From Agrococcus sp. KRD186 (GTDB lineage Bacteria; Actinomycetota; Actinomycetes; Actinomycetales; Microbacteriaceae), in NCBI RefSeq assembly GCF_017168255.1, contig NZ_JABFAP010000001.1, positions 1,581,691-1,645,690 of the forward strand: a DNA stretch of 64,000 nucleotides. Reading direction: 5' to 3'. Made by a program: the position numbers and the translations under genes. Below, one piece after another: positions 7,741-16,014 of the stretch. Each line of letters starts with the position of its first letter. Positions within the stretch are counted from its first letter, which is position 1. A model generated the notes under the pieces. It searched no databases. It saw nothing but the letters and a program-made list of their open reading frames with translations, and was not told the origin of the DNA.

Positions 7741-8154
7741 GTGCGGGCGACGAGACAGCGGATGACGGCAGTGGACGCCGAGGAGTTCTTCGACTTCCAA
7801 CCCTGCTCATCGGCCGCGCTGCCTGATCCGACCCCGCTGATCGAGAACCTCGCCACCGGCGTGATCGAGGTGCTGCTGGGCGTGCGCGAGGTGCAGCAGA
7901 TGGCCCGCTTCGTGACCGAGGGGCTCTTCCAGCAGCTCACGGAGCGCGCGCTGACCGCCCGGCGCGACCGTGCACGGCGGCAGCAGCGCGAGGTGCCGGG
8001 GTTCGCCGTCGGCAGCGTGCACACCTGCCACACCGCCGACGGGGTCGTCGAGGGCGCGGTGGTGGTGCGATCGGCCGTCCGCACGCGTGCCGTGGCGATG
8101 CGGCTCGAGGGCCTCGACGGGCGCTGGCGGGCAACCGCGATCCGGGTGCTGTAA
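7741..8154 (+). CDS. Rv3235-like conserved protein
   Basis: 137-residue protein with the pattern of the actinobacterial Rv3235 family: an N-terminal linker, a helical middle (NLATGVIEVLLGVREVQQMARFV), the segment RRQQREVPGFAVGSVHTC, and a C-terminal beta region ending MRLEGLDGRWRATAIRVL. Function is unknown; in mycobacteria it lies in the lpqB-secA1 region. The GTG at 7741 follows AGGAGG but the spacing is only 4 nt. The ATG at 7726 would place that motif inside the gene. Divergent from the gene ending at 7016. Confidence 0.72.
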   Translation: MRATRQRMTAVDAEEFFDFQPCSSAALPDPTPLIENLATGVIEVLLGVREVQQMARFVTEGLFQQLTERALTARRDRARRQQREVPGFAVGSVHTCHTADGVVEGAVVVRSAVRTRAVAMRLEGLDGRWRATAIRVL

Positions 8155-8177
8155 CAGCAGCGGATCCGCCGCAGGGG

Positions 8178-8468
8178 CTACGACCGCGCGTCGTCCGGGT
8201 TCTCGGAGCGACCGCGATCGATCTCCGCCGCCTCCGTCTCAGGCGCCGGCTCGCCGTCCTCGGCGGTCGGCCGCTGCGCGGCCGCGATCTCAGCCATCAG
8301 TCGCTGCTTCGCCTCCTCGCGGTCGTTGATGCGCCGCACCCGGCGGTTGAAGTCCCACATCAGCAGCATCACCGCGACCGCGACGAGCGCCGTCACCGCG
8401 AAGCCGATGACGCCCGGCGTCACCTGGTTGGGGTCGTAGGGCAGCTCTTCCATGAACAGCGCGTGCAT
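8178..8468 (-). CDS. Small single-pass membrane protein (Rv1083-like)
   Basis: 96 residues with one membrane helix (about 20-42, GVIGFAVTALVAVAVMLLMW), then a basic stretch DFNRRVRRIND and an acidic, Glu-rich tail. The ATG at 8468 overlaps the mca stop (TGATG) and has AGGAGG 5 nt upstream, so it is translationally coupled to mca. M. tuberculosis has a comparable small membrane gene, Rv1083, next to mca. Role unknown. Confidence 0.78.
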   Translation of the reverse strand: MHALFMEELPYDPNQVTPGVIGFAVTALVAVAVMLLMWDFNRRVRRINDREEAKQRLMAEIAAAQRPTAEDGEPAPETEAAEIDRGRSENPDDARS

Positions 8469-9322
8469 CAATCCTCCTCGACGCCTGCGAACAGGTCGTC
8501 CTCCGGGCCCGTGCTGGGCACGCGCGAGCGCACCAGCTCGTAGTCCTCCGTCGGCCACGTCTCGCGCAGCAGCTCGTTCGGCCAGAAGAAGAAGCGCGAC
8601 TCCGGGTCGACCTGGCTCGCGTGCGCGCGCAGGGCGATGTCGCGCGCGTCGAAGTAGGCAGCGACATCGACGCGTGTGGTCATGGTGTCGCCGCGATCGC
8701 CCATCCGCTCGACCCACTCGCGCACGAAGCCCAGCCGCTCGTCATCGGGTGCCGACGCCTCGAGCGCGCCCAGCAGCGCGCGCAGTCGCGCGCCGCTCAT
8801 GGTGCGATCGAAGTAGAGCTTCTCCACCTCCCACGGCTCGCCGAGCTCGGGCAGGCCCCCGGCCGCGTGCTCCACCGCCCACATCGTCACCTCGTGGCAG
8901 CGGATGTGATCGGGGTGCGGGTAGCCGCCGGACTCGTCGTAGGTGACGACCACCTGCGGCTTGAGGCGACGGATGAGGCGCACCAGCGGGCGGCCGGCGA
9001 TCTCGAGCGGGATGGTCGCGAACGAGAGCGGCCGCAGCGGCTCGCCCTCGCCGGGCATGCCGGAGTCGACGTAGCCGAGCCAGGCGTGATCGATGCCGAG
9101 CGCCGCCTGCGCGGCGGCCATCTCCAGCCGGCGCAGGCCCGTCATGTCGCGGGCAGCTCGGTGACCCAGCGCGAACCGCTCGTTCAGCACGCTGCCGCTC
9201 TCGCCGCCCGTGCAGGAGACCACCGTGACCTGGGCTCCGTCGGCCGCGTAGCGTGCCAGTGTCCCTGCGCCCTTGCTCGACTCGTCGTCTGGGTGCGCAT
9301 GCACCGCGAGCAGTCGTCGCAC
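8468..9322 (-). CDS. mca: Mycothiol S-conjugate amidase
   Basis: 284-residue zinc amidase that cleaves mycothiol S-conjugates to mercapturic acids and GlcN-Ins, detoxifying electrophiles and antibiotics in the cytoplasm. Zinc motifs are HAHPDDE (8-14) and HPDH (136-139); GGESGSVLN and the length also fit Mca rather than the deacetylase MshB. The GTG at 9322 has AAGGAG upstream. Divergent from the DUF4307 gene, as in Rv1081c-Rv1082. It implies a mycothiol-producing actinobacterium. Confidence 0.94.
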   Translation of the reverse strand: MRRLLAVHAHPDDESSKGAGTLARYAADGAQVTVVSCTGGESGSVLNERFALGHRAARDMTGLRRLEMAAAQAALGIDHAWLGYVDSGMPGEGEPLRPLSFATIPLEIAGRPLVRLIRRLKPQVVVTYDESGGYPHPDHIRCHEVTMWAVEHAAGGLPELGEPWEVEKLYFDRTMSGARLRALLGALEASAPDDERLGFVREWVERMGDRGDTMTTRVDVAAYFDARDIALRAHASQVDPESRFFFWPNELLRETWPTEDYELVRSRVPSTGPEDDLFAGVEED

Positions 9323-9410
9323 TGCCTCTCCTTCCGCCCAGCGCACCGCAGCGCTCGGCGGCGCGGCAGATAGGCTGGATAGGTCTCCATCTTCCCACGG
9401 ACAGGCCCCC

Positions 9411-9803
9411 ATGACCGATCTGGCAGCCCGCTACGGGCGAACGCGCTCGCGCACGCGGCGCGAGAAGATCCTGGGGATCTCGGTCGGCGTCGCCATCCTG
9501 CTGACGGCGACCCTGTGGGTGTGGTGGGTGGGCACCGAGCCGGGCACCACGCAGCTGCAGTCGCGCACCATCGGCCACGAGATCGTCGACGACTCCACCG
9601 TCGAGGTGATCTTCGAGGTCTCGGTCGAGGCGGGCACGACCGTCGAGTGCGCGCTCGAGGCACTCGATACCGCCTACGGCATCGTCGGGTGGGTGCAGGT
9701 GGAGCTGCCCGCCACCGACGCCTTCACCAGCACGCACGTCGTGCCGGTGCGCACGAGCTCGTTGGCGACCACCGGATTGGTCTCCGAGTGCTGGGTGACA
9801 TAG
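9411..9803 (+). CDS. DUF4307 membrane protein
   Basis: 130 residues with a basic N-terminus (RYGRTRSRTRREK), one membrane helix (about 20-43, with the VWWVG exit) and an extracytoplasmic beta domain. This pattern, plus the place between mca and greA, identifies DUF4307 (Rv1081c-like). Function unknown. The ATG at 9411 is the first plausible start. The greA promoter appears to overlap its last codons. Confidence 0.85.
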   Translation: MTDLAARYGRTRSRTRREKILGISVGVAILLTATLWVWWVGTEPGTTQLQSRTIGHEIVDDSTVEVIFEVSVEAGTTVECALEALDTAYGIVGWVQVELPATDAFTSTHVVPVRTSSLATTGLVSECWVT

Positions 9804-9806
9804 AAT
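9777..9806 (+). promoter_or_regulatory. Candidate greA promoter
   Basis: TTGGTC (9777-9782) and TAGAAT (9801-9806) with an 18-bp spacer, overlapping the end of the DUF4307 gene. The predicted start is near 9813, giving a leader of about 45 nt. Confidence 0.5.
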
Positions 9807-9815
9807 GCAAGTCGG

Positions 9816-9836
9816 ACCGGCCCACTCGGGGCCGGT
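9816..9836 (+). terminator. Hairpin between DUF4307 and greA
   Basis: 8-bp GC stem (ACCGGCCC at 9816-9823, GGGCCGGT at 9829-9836) followed by TCTGT. It may terminate the DUF4307 transcript, or form the 5' end of the greA leader if the upstream promoter is real. Confidence 0.5.
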
Positions 9837-9858
9837 TCTGTGCATATCAGGAGACGAC

Positions 9859-10347
9859 ATGAACGGCACCACGGAGACCTGGCTGACCCAGGAGGCGCAC
9901 GACCGCCTGCAGGGCGAGCTGGAGCACCTGCAGGGGCCCGTCCGCGCCGAGATCGCCAAGCGCATCGAGGAAGCCCGCGAAGAGGGCGACCTCAAGGAGA
10001 ACGGCGGCTACCACGCAGCCAAGGACGACCAGGCCCAGATCGAGGCCCGCATCACCCAGATCACGCAGCTGCTGCGCAACGCCACCGTCGGCGAGGCGCC
10101 GGAGGCCTCCGGCGTGGTCGAGCCCGGCACAGTCGTGACCGCGACGATCGCTGGCGATGACGCCACGTTCCTCGTCGGCAACCGCGAGATCGCCGAGGCC
10201 GGCGACGAGCTCGACGTCTACAGCGAGGCGAGCCCGCTCGGCGCCGCGATCATGGGACTGAAGATCGGCGCGAAGACCTCGTACGAGGCGCCTTCCGGCG
10301 CCACGATCGACGTCGTCGTCAAGGACGTCCAGACCTACCGGGGCTGA
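9859..10347 (+). CDS. greA: Transcription elongation factor GreA
   Basis: 162-residue factor that enters the RNA polymerase secondary channel and stimulates cleavage of backtracked transcripts. The N-terminal coiled coil has the acidic tip segment EEAREEGDLKENGGYHAAKDDQ, including the catalytic D and E. The C-terminal FKBP-like domain carries SPLGAAIMGLKIGAKTSYEAPSG. The ATG at 9859 is preceded by CAGGAGA. A bidirectional hairpin follows. Confidence 0.96.
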   Translation: MNGTTETWLTQEAHDRLQGELEHLQGPVRAEIAKRIEEAREEGDLKENGGYHAAKDDQAQIEARITQITQLLRNATVGEAPEASGVVEPGTVVTATIAGDDATFLVGNREIAEAGDELDVYSEASPLGAAIMGLKIGAKTSYEAPSGATIDVVVKDVQTYRG

Positions 10348-10357
10348 GCCCCGCCAC

Positions 10358-10399
10358 CACAGCGACGGCCCCGCCCTTCAAGGCGTGGCCGTCGCTGTG
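10358..10399. terminator. Bidirectional terminator between greA and ilvA
   Basis: Perfect 13-bp stem (CACAGCGACGGCC at 10358-10370 and its complement at 10387-10399) with a small inner CGCC/GGCG hairpin. It lies between the convergent ends of greA and ilvA and can serve both. Confidence 0.85.
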
Positions 10400-10413
10400 C
10401 GCCAGGGGTCGGC

Positions 10414-11646
10414 TCAGAGCACGACCGGCTGGTAGCCGGCCCTCCGCAGCGCCTCGAGCACGCGCTCGGCATGCTCCGGCCCGCGGGTGGTGACCGAGAT
10501 GTCGAGCGTGACGTCGGCGATCGAGGTCCAGGCGTCGTGCTGCGAGTGCAGCACCTCGACCACGTTCGCCTGCTCGTCCGAGACGATCTGCGCGATGATC
10601 GCCAGCTGACCCGGCCGGTCCGGCAGCGCCATCCGCACCTTGAGGTAGCGCTGCGAGGCGGCGAGCCCACGCCCGATCACGCGCTCCATGAACAGCGGGT
10701 CGATGTTGCCGCCCGAGAGCACCGCCACCGTCGGGCCGTCGGATGCGACCAGTCCCGTCATGATGGCGGCGGTCGTGACCGCTCCGGCCGGCTCGACCAC
10801 GAGCTTCGCGCGCTCGAGCAGCATGATGAGGGCGCGGGCGATGTCGTCCTCGGAGACCGTGACGATCTCGTCGACGGTCTCCCGGATGATGGAGAACGGC
10901 AGGGTGCCCGGTCGGGAGACGGCGATGCCGTCGGCGATGGTCGACTGGGTCTGGATGGTGGTCGGCTCCCCCGCCTCGAGCGAGGTGACGTAGGAGGCGG
11001 CGCGCTCGGCCTGCACGCCCACGATGCGCACCGTGCGGCCGTCGCGCTCGGCGCGCTGCCGGATCGCGGAGGCCACGCCGGCCGCGAGCCCGCCGCCACC
11101 GATGGGCACGACGACCGTGGACACATCCGGGACCTGGTCGAGGATCTCGAGGCCGAGCGTGCCCTGGCCCTCGATGATGTCGGCATGGTCGTAGGGCGGC
11201 ACGAAGGTCGCCCCGGTGCGCTCGACGTGCTCGATCGCCGCGGCCAGCGCGGTCTGGAACTCGAGGCCGCGCAGCTCGACGGCCGCGCCGTAGTCGCGGG
11301 TCGCCTGCAGCTTCGGCAGCGCGACGCCCACCGGCATGAAGATGGTCGAGCGCACGCCCAGCTCGGTCGCGGCGAAGGCGACGCCCTGCGCGTGATTGCC
11401 CGCCGAGGCGGCGACCACACCGCGGCTGCGCTGCTCGTCGGTGAGCTTCGCGAGCATGTTGTAGGCGCCGCGGATCTTGTAGGCGCCGGTGCGCTGCAGG
11501 TTCTCGCACTTGAGGTGCACCTCGGCGCCCAGCATGCCGCTGAGGTAGCGGGAGCGCTCCATCGGCGTCTCCTGCACGATGCCGGCCAGACGGCCCCTCG
11601 CGGTCTCGAAGTCGGCCAGGGAGGGGCCGGGCAGGGCAGCGCTCAT
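10414..11646 (-). CDS. ilvA: Threonine ammonia-lyase with ACT domain
   Basis: 410-residue PLP enzyme converting threonine to 2-oxobutanoate and ammonia. The PLP Lys is K57 in TGAYKIRGA; SAGNHAQG and the Gly-rich PIGGGGLAAG hold the cofactor phosphate. A C-terminal ACT domain (from about 330, DRPGQLAIIAQIVSDEQANV) suggests amino-acid control. One ACT domain and this length match the shorter biosynthetic or catabolic actinobacterial form; isoleucine inhibition cannot be told from sequence. The ATG overlaps the upstream transporter stop by 4 nt (ATGA). Confidence 0.93.
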   Translation of the reverse strand: MSAALPGPSLADFETARGRLAGIVQETPMERSRYLSGMLGAEVHLKCENLQRTGAYKIRGAYNMLAKLTDEQRSRGVVAASAGNHAQGVAFAATELGVRSTIFMPVGVALPKLQATRDYGAAVELRGLEFQTALAAAIEHVERTGATFVPPYDHADIIEGQGTLGLEILDQVPDVSTVVVPIGGGGLAAGVASAIRQRAERDGRTVRIVGVQAERAASYVTSLEAGEPTTIQTQSTIADGIAVSRPGTLPFSIIRETVDEIVTVSEDDIARALIMLLERAKLVVEPAGAVTTAAIMTGLVASDGPTVAVLSGGNIDPLFMERVIGRGLAASQRYLKVRMALPDRPGQLAIIAQIVSDEQANVVEVLHSQHDAWTSIADVTLDISVTTRGPEHAERVLEALRRAGYQPVVL

Positions 11647-12794
11647 CGCACGACATCCTCGATCGTCGGATTGGGGTTCTCGCGCCAGGAGCCGGTTGCG
11701 ATGGTCTTGACGAAGTTGTTGAGGAAGGCGACCACCGGCACGGCGAAGAAGGCCCCGGCGATGCCGGCGATCGTCGAGCCGGCGGCGACCGCCAGCACGA
11801 CGGCGAGCGGGTGCACCTTGACGGCCGTGCCCATGATGAGCGGCTGCAGCACGTGGCTCTCGATCTGCTGCACGAGCAGCACGATGCCGAGCATGATCAC
11901 CGCCGGCCAGAAGCCGAACGAGATGAGCACGACGAGCACGGCGATGGTGCCGGTGACGATGGCGCCGATGATGGGGATGAACGAGCCGAGGAAGACCAGG
12001 ATCGCGATCGGGAGCACGAGCGGCATGCCGCCCTCGAAGAACAGCCCGAGGATGAACGCGCCCAGGCCGATGCCGACCGCGTCGATGAAGGCGACCAGCA
12101 CCTGCACGCGCACGAAGTTGCCGAGCGTCACCCAGCCGGCACGCGCGGCGCCGTCGGTCGCGGGCTGCGCGCGGGCCGGGATCACGCAGACGATCCACTG
12201 CCAGATGCGGCGGCCGTCGAGCAGGGTGAAGATGAGCGCGAAGATCGTCAGCAGCGCGCCGGCGAGGAAGTGACCGACGGAGGAGCCCACCGACAGCGCG
12301 CTCGAGAGGATGGTCGAGATGTCGTCCTGGATCGCGCCGAGGATGTTCTCGCCGAACGCGGTGACGTCGGCCGCGTCGATGCCGAACGGCAGAGACATGA
12401 TCCACGCCTGCGAATCCTCCCAGAACTCGAGCGCCTGCTCCTGCAGCTCCGGGTACTCGTCGCGGATCTGCGAGATCGCCAGCCAGCCGAGCCCGACGAC
12501 CGCGACGATGAGCGAGACCACCGTCACCGCGACGGCGAGCCCGCGCGGCCAGCGCGCGCGCACCAGGGCCGCGACCACCGGCAGCAGCGCCGTGGTGATG
12601 AGCGCCGCGACCAGCAGCGGGATGACCACGATGCGGAAGATCACGATGAGCGCGATCACGATGGCTGCCGCTGCCGCGACGGCCAGGAAGCGCCACGACC
12701 ACGCGCCCGCGATCTGCATCCCCCGGGGCACGGCCTCGTCGCCGGCGGCGAGCGTGAGCCGTGGGCCCGCGCTCCTGGGTCGACGGAGCAGCAT
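11643..12794 (-). CDS. AI-2E family transporter (PerM-like)
   Basis: 383-residue inner-membrane protein with about 8 helices. The central extracytoplasmic region (about 115-200) and the signatures FLGSFIPIIGAIVTG and HVLQPLIMG are characteristic of the AI-2E/PerM exporter family. Proposed substrates vary by member, including autoinducer-2 and ions, so the substrate here is open. The stop overlaps the ilvA start by 4 nt, making a two-gene operon. Confidence 0.9.
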   Translation of the reverse strand: MLLRRPRSAGPRLTLAAGDEAVPRGMQIAGAWSWRFLAVAAAAAIVIALIVIFRIVVIPLLVAALITTALLPVVAALVRARWPRGLAVAVTVVSLIVAVVGLGWLAISQIRDEYPELQEQALEFWEDSQAWIMSLPFGIDAADVTAFGENILGAIQDDISTILSSALSVGSSVGHFLAGALLTIFALIFTLLDGRRIWQWIVCVIPARAQPATDGAARAGWVTLGNFVRVQVLVAFIDAVGIGLGAFILGLFFEGGMPLVLPIAILVFLGSFIPIIGAIVTGTIAVLVVLISFGFWPAVIMLGIVLLVQQIESHVLQPLIMGTAVKVHPLAVVLAVAAGSTIAGIAGAFFAVPVVAFLNNFVKTIATGSWRENPNPTIEDVVR

Positions 12795-12864
12795 TGCTCG
12801 ATCCTACGGCCCGCCGCGATGGCGCAGGCGCATGCGTGGGCGGTGCTTGCTAGCCTCACCACTC

Positions 12865-14076
12865 GTGACGCCACCCCGGATCTCGGCCGCGCAGGCCCGC
12901 CGCATCGCCATCGCCGCGAGCGGCCTCGACGGCGCCCTGCCGGGCGAGCGCGGCCGCGCGGGTGCTCGCACGATCGAGCGCACGATCGACCGGCTGGGCC
13001 TGCTGCAGCTCGACTCCGTGAACGTCTTCGAGCGCAGCCACTACCTGCCGCTGCTGGCCCGCATCGGCCCCTACGACCGGGCACTGCTCGACCGCATGCT
13101 GCATCACGACCACGGCAGGGGCCTGGGCGGCTACACCGAGTACGTCGCGCACGAGGCGGCCGTCATCCCGGTGGCCGACTGGCCGCTGTGGGCCTGGAAG
13201 CAGTCGCAGCCCATGCGCCCGAGCGACGAGCGCTGGGTGGCCGAGCACGCGCGGCTCATCGACGACGTGCTGGCCGAGTTCACCGAGCGCGGCCCGCTGC
13301 GCCCGAGCGAGATGGAGCATCCCGAGTACCAGCGCATGCCGGGCGGGTGGTGGAACAAGTCGGATGCGTACTGGGCGACGAGCGTGCTCTTCCGGCGCGG
13401 GCAGCTGGTCACCGTGGGCCGCTCCCGGTTCGAGCGCCGCTACGCAGCCGCCGGCGCCGTGCTGACCGAGCCGCAGCCGCGCATCGATCGCGCCCACGCG
13501 CAGCGGGAGCTGGTGCGGCGGGCCGCCCGCGCGTTCGGGGTCGCGACGCTCGACGACCTCGCCGACTACTACCGGCTGAAGGTCGCCGACGCACGCACCG
13601 CGATCGCTGACCTGGTCGACGCGGGCGAGCTCGAGCAGGTGGAGGTCGCGGGCTGGGGGCGCCCCGCCTACCTGAGCGTCGGCACCCGGCTGCCACGACG
13701 CATCCGCTCGACCGCGCTGCTCTCGCCGTTCGACCCGCTCGTGTGGTTCCGGCCGCGGGCCGAGCGCATCTTCGGCTTCGCGTACCGCATCTCGATCTAC
13801 ACGCCGGCCGCGCAGCGCCAGCACGGCTACTACGTGCTGCCGGTGCTGATCGACGACGAGCTCGTCGGCCGGGTCGACCTCAAGAGCGACCGCAGGGCCG
13901 GCATCCTGCGGGTGCAGCACGCGACGATCGAGCCCGGCCACGCGGCGCGGGCGGGCGAGCTGGCCGAGCGGCTCGCGCCCGCGCTCGCCGAGGCCGCCGC
14001 CTGGCAGGGGCTCGACCGCATCGAGGTGACCGGTCCCGGCACATGGGCGCGGGAAGTGGCCGCACGCTCGTCGTGA
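12865..14076 (+). CDS. YcaQ/AlkX-like DNA glycosylase (winged-helix, DUF1006)
   Basis: 403-residue protein of the HTH_42 family, whose members YcaQ and AlkZ unhook alkylated bases and interstrand crosslinks. The catalytic QxD motif is Q48-L-D50 in LGLLQLDSVNVFERSHY. Three tandem winged-helix units and the Trp-rich middle (WPLWAWKQSQPMRP) fit the family, as does the C-terminal LLSPFDPLVWFRPRAERIFGF. GTG at 12865. It is a single gene, divergent from the transporter operon. Actinobacterial members include self-resistance enzymes to crosslinking antibiotics; no such cluster is near. Confidence 0.88.
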   Translation: MTPPRISAAQARRIAIAASGLDGALPGERGRAGARTIERTIDRLGLLQLDSVNVFERSHYLPLLARIGPYDRALLDRMLHHDHGRGLGGYTEYVAHEAAVIPVADWPLWAWKQSQPMRPSDERWVAEHARLIDDVLAEFTERGPLRPSEMEHPEYQRMPGGWWNKSDAYWATSVLFRRGQLVTVGRSRFERRYAAAGAVLTEPQPRIDRAHAQRELVRRAARAFGVATLDDLADYYRLKVADARTAIADLVDAGELEQVEVAGWGRPAYLSVGTRLPRRIRSTALLSPFDPLVWFRPRAERIFGFAYRISIYTPAAQRQHGYYVLPVLIDDELVGRVDLKSDRRAGILRVQHATIEPGHAARAGELAERLAPALAEAAAWQGLDRIEVTGPGTWAREVAARSS

Positions 14077-14104
14077 GCGTGACCTGCTCGGTGGTCGGCG
14101 GGGA

Positions 14105-14926
14105 CTACTCTTCGCCGCCAGTCATCAGTTGCGCGAGCGCTGTGACCGACTCCGTGGCCTCTTCCGCGAGCTCGGCATATGATTTCGTCGACCCTGCCCT
14201 CAGTGCCTCGGCTGCGTAGGCACGAGGCCCGACGGCGTCGATTGTCTCAAATCGGCCGCATGCATGAAGCACCTCCCGTCGCATATCCCGTCCGACCTCC
14301 GGGCGCTGTACGACAACAGACTCCACATGCTGCGCGAGCATCGGTCCCTCCTTCGCTAGCGAGTGCACGATCACGTACGCGAAGTCGTATAGGTCCTTCA
14401 CCAGTCCGCGTCCCACGATGGCCGCCGCCTTCGCGGCGAGATAGCCGCCCACGCCAGCTGCACGCGCGCGATGTCGACCGACGGCGATCTCTCGGGTATC
14501 GCGCAAGGCGGGTGCAGGGCCGGCCAAGTTGTTCGCCGACAGTGTTCTAGCGCCGGGAAGCGCGAGTTCCTGGCCAGGATTGTCCGGCACGTCGGCCAGG
14601 AACTCAACGACGATCGCTGCGCCATCGACCGACGTGGTCCAGCGCCATCCCGTGTTGGGTGACACCAGGACGAAGCCCGCCGCGGTGAGCGCCCCCTCGA
14701 GCCATCCGAAGTCTTGGTCCTCCCGGTCGAACACAAGGGCGACCGGCAGCAAGACATCCACGTCGACTGTTCCCTGATGGGGATCGTCAGCAGACACCAG
14801 GGTTTCCGGGACGAGGCCGCCGATGAGCACCATCTCACGCCAATGCTCACCGACGGCAGCCAGGAGCCTCTCAAAGGCCGACTCCGCCAGTGCGCGAGCG
14901 GCGCGACTCCGCTCCCCTGTCGTCAC
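14105..14926 (-). CDS. AbiEii-like nucleotidyltransferase toxin
   Basis: 273-residue protein with the nucleotidyltransferase fold: LIGGLVPETL followed by the metal-binding VDVDVLL (GG and DxD), and the later Lys-Asp motif RGLVKDLYDFAYVI typical of AbiEii/AbiGii proteins. Known AbiEii toxins are NTP-dependent and bacteriostatic, and act in abortive phage infection. The GTG at 14926 begins 1 nt after the upstream antitoxin stop (TGA-G-GTG), so translation is coupled. No frame damage is visible. Confidence 0.78.
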   Translation of the reverse strand: MTTGERSRAARALAESAFERLLAAVGEHWREMVLIGGLVPETLVSADDPHQGTVDVDVLLPVALVFDREDQDFGWLEGALTAAGFVLVSPNTGWRWTTSVDGAAIVVEFLADVPDNPGQELALPGARTLSANNLAGPAPALRDTREIAVGRHRARAAGVGGYLAAKAAAIVGRGLVKDLYDFAYVIVHSLAKEGPMLAQHVESVVVQRPEVGRDMRREVLHACGRFETIDAVGPRAYAAEALRAGSTKSYAELAEEATESVTALAQLMTGGEE

Positions 14927-14927
14927 C

Positions 14928-15956
14928 TCAGTACCCGATCAGCGTCTCGCGGAGGAACTGCGCTTCGTCCTCAGCCCTTCCCCCTATCGCCAGGAGGTCG
15001 GCGTACACGCGCTCGAGCGAGACGAGATCGAGCCCTGCCCGCCGCTCACCGGCCGAGAGCACACCCCGCCTCACCTGCGTGAGCGAAATGGAGTCATCGC
15101 CGCTCGAGCGCGATGCGAGACCGATCGCGCGCAGGCGCCGGCTGAGGTCCTCACGGGCGATGGTCTGCGTGAGGTAGCAGCTGAAGCCTCGGGGCGCTGT
15201 GGAGTGAGGCGCAATTCTTTGAGCTACCAGCCGACCGCTGAAGGCGATCTCACCGGTGAACTCTCGTTGCAGTGCCTCCATCGCTTCCTCCTGCGATCCC
15301 CACAGCGTGGTGATTCGCTGGCGTTGCCGTCGGCCGGCAGCGGTAGCCTCTTCTGCCCACTGGTCGAGCAGCAGTCCGGGCTCGACGAGCGCGCGCGCTC
15401 CCGTCCGGTCGGGCGTGCTGATCCAGCCCCGTTCGACCAGTCCTCTGACAGCCTGCGACACTGCGCCGAGCGAGAAGCTCGAGCGCTGTGCGAGGTCCCG
15501 GAGCGGTGGAATCGCTCGTGCCCCTGATCTACGGAACGCCACCATCACATGCTCGGCGACGATGACCAACGACGGAGTCCACGCACCGATGGTCGACCTG
15601 GATTGCCCCGAGCGCGATCCAGGTCGCTGTCTCTCGATCGCGATCGGGCCTACTCGCAGACGCATTGATCCATCAACCGTCAGCCAGTTGATGTCGCGAG
15701 CTTCAAGCAGGTCGCGGGAACCGGAGGACAGCTGTTCTGCCACCACGACGAGATCGCGATCGAGCCTGGCGCGCAGCAAGGCTTGGTTGACGTCGCGTGG
15801 ATACCCCGCGCCGGCCCATGTGAGGCGCAGACGATACTCGAGTCCCTCTGGGAGACGGATGAGCAGAGCATGGTCATGATCCGCCACCAGGTCTATCTGC
15901 GCCTGGGGCAACGCAGACCTAAGGACGCTCCGCGCCGCTTGTTCAATATTCGACAC
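14928..15956 (-). CDS. AbiEi-like antitoxin/transcriptional repressor
   Basis: 342-residue protein paired with the AbiEii-like toxin. It contains a winged helix (about 150-195, PPLRDLAQRSSFSLGAVSQAVRGLVERGWIS) and a long C-terminal domain; the N-terminal third is not recognised. AbiEi proteins repress their own operon by binding inverted repeats and counter the toxin. The GTG at 15956 gives MSNIEQAARSVL and abuts a perfect palindrome; no Shine-Dalgarno fits, so the mRNA may be leaderless. A GTG at 15995 would extend the frame through the palindrome and seems less likely. Confidence 0.75.
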   Translation of the reverse strand: MSNIEQAARSVLRSALPQAQIDLVADHDHALLIRLPEGLEYRLRLTWAGAGYPRDVNQALLRARLDRDLVVVAEQLSSGSRDLLEARDINWLTVDGSMRLRVGPIAIERQRPGSRSGQSRSTIGAWTPSLVIVAEHVMVAFRRSGARAIPPLRDLAQRSSFSLGAVSQAVRGLVERGWISTPDRTGARALVEPGLLLDQWAEEATAAGRRQRQRITTLWGSQEEAMEALQREFTGEIAFSGRLVAQRIAPHSTAPRGFSCYLTQTIAREDLSRRLRAIGLASRSSGDDSISLTQVRRGVLSAGERRAGLDLVSLERVYADLLAIGGRAEDEAQFLRETLIGY

Positions 15957-15978
15957 ATGTTCACTGTACAGTGAACAT
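15957..15978. promoter_or_regulatory. Perfect 22-bp palindrome, AbiEi operator candidate
   Basis: Each arm reads ATGTTCACTGT, meeting with no spacer, ending 1 bp upstream of the antitoxin GTG. A further copy of the half-site AGTGAACA lies at 15987-15994. Symmetry and position match AbiEi negative autoregulation; the function is inferred. Confidence 0.65.
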
Positions 15979-16014
15979 CCGCCAAAAGTGAACACCTACA
16001 CCCGTTTGCTTCGC

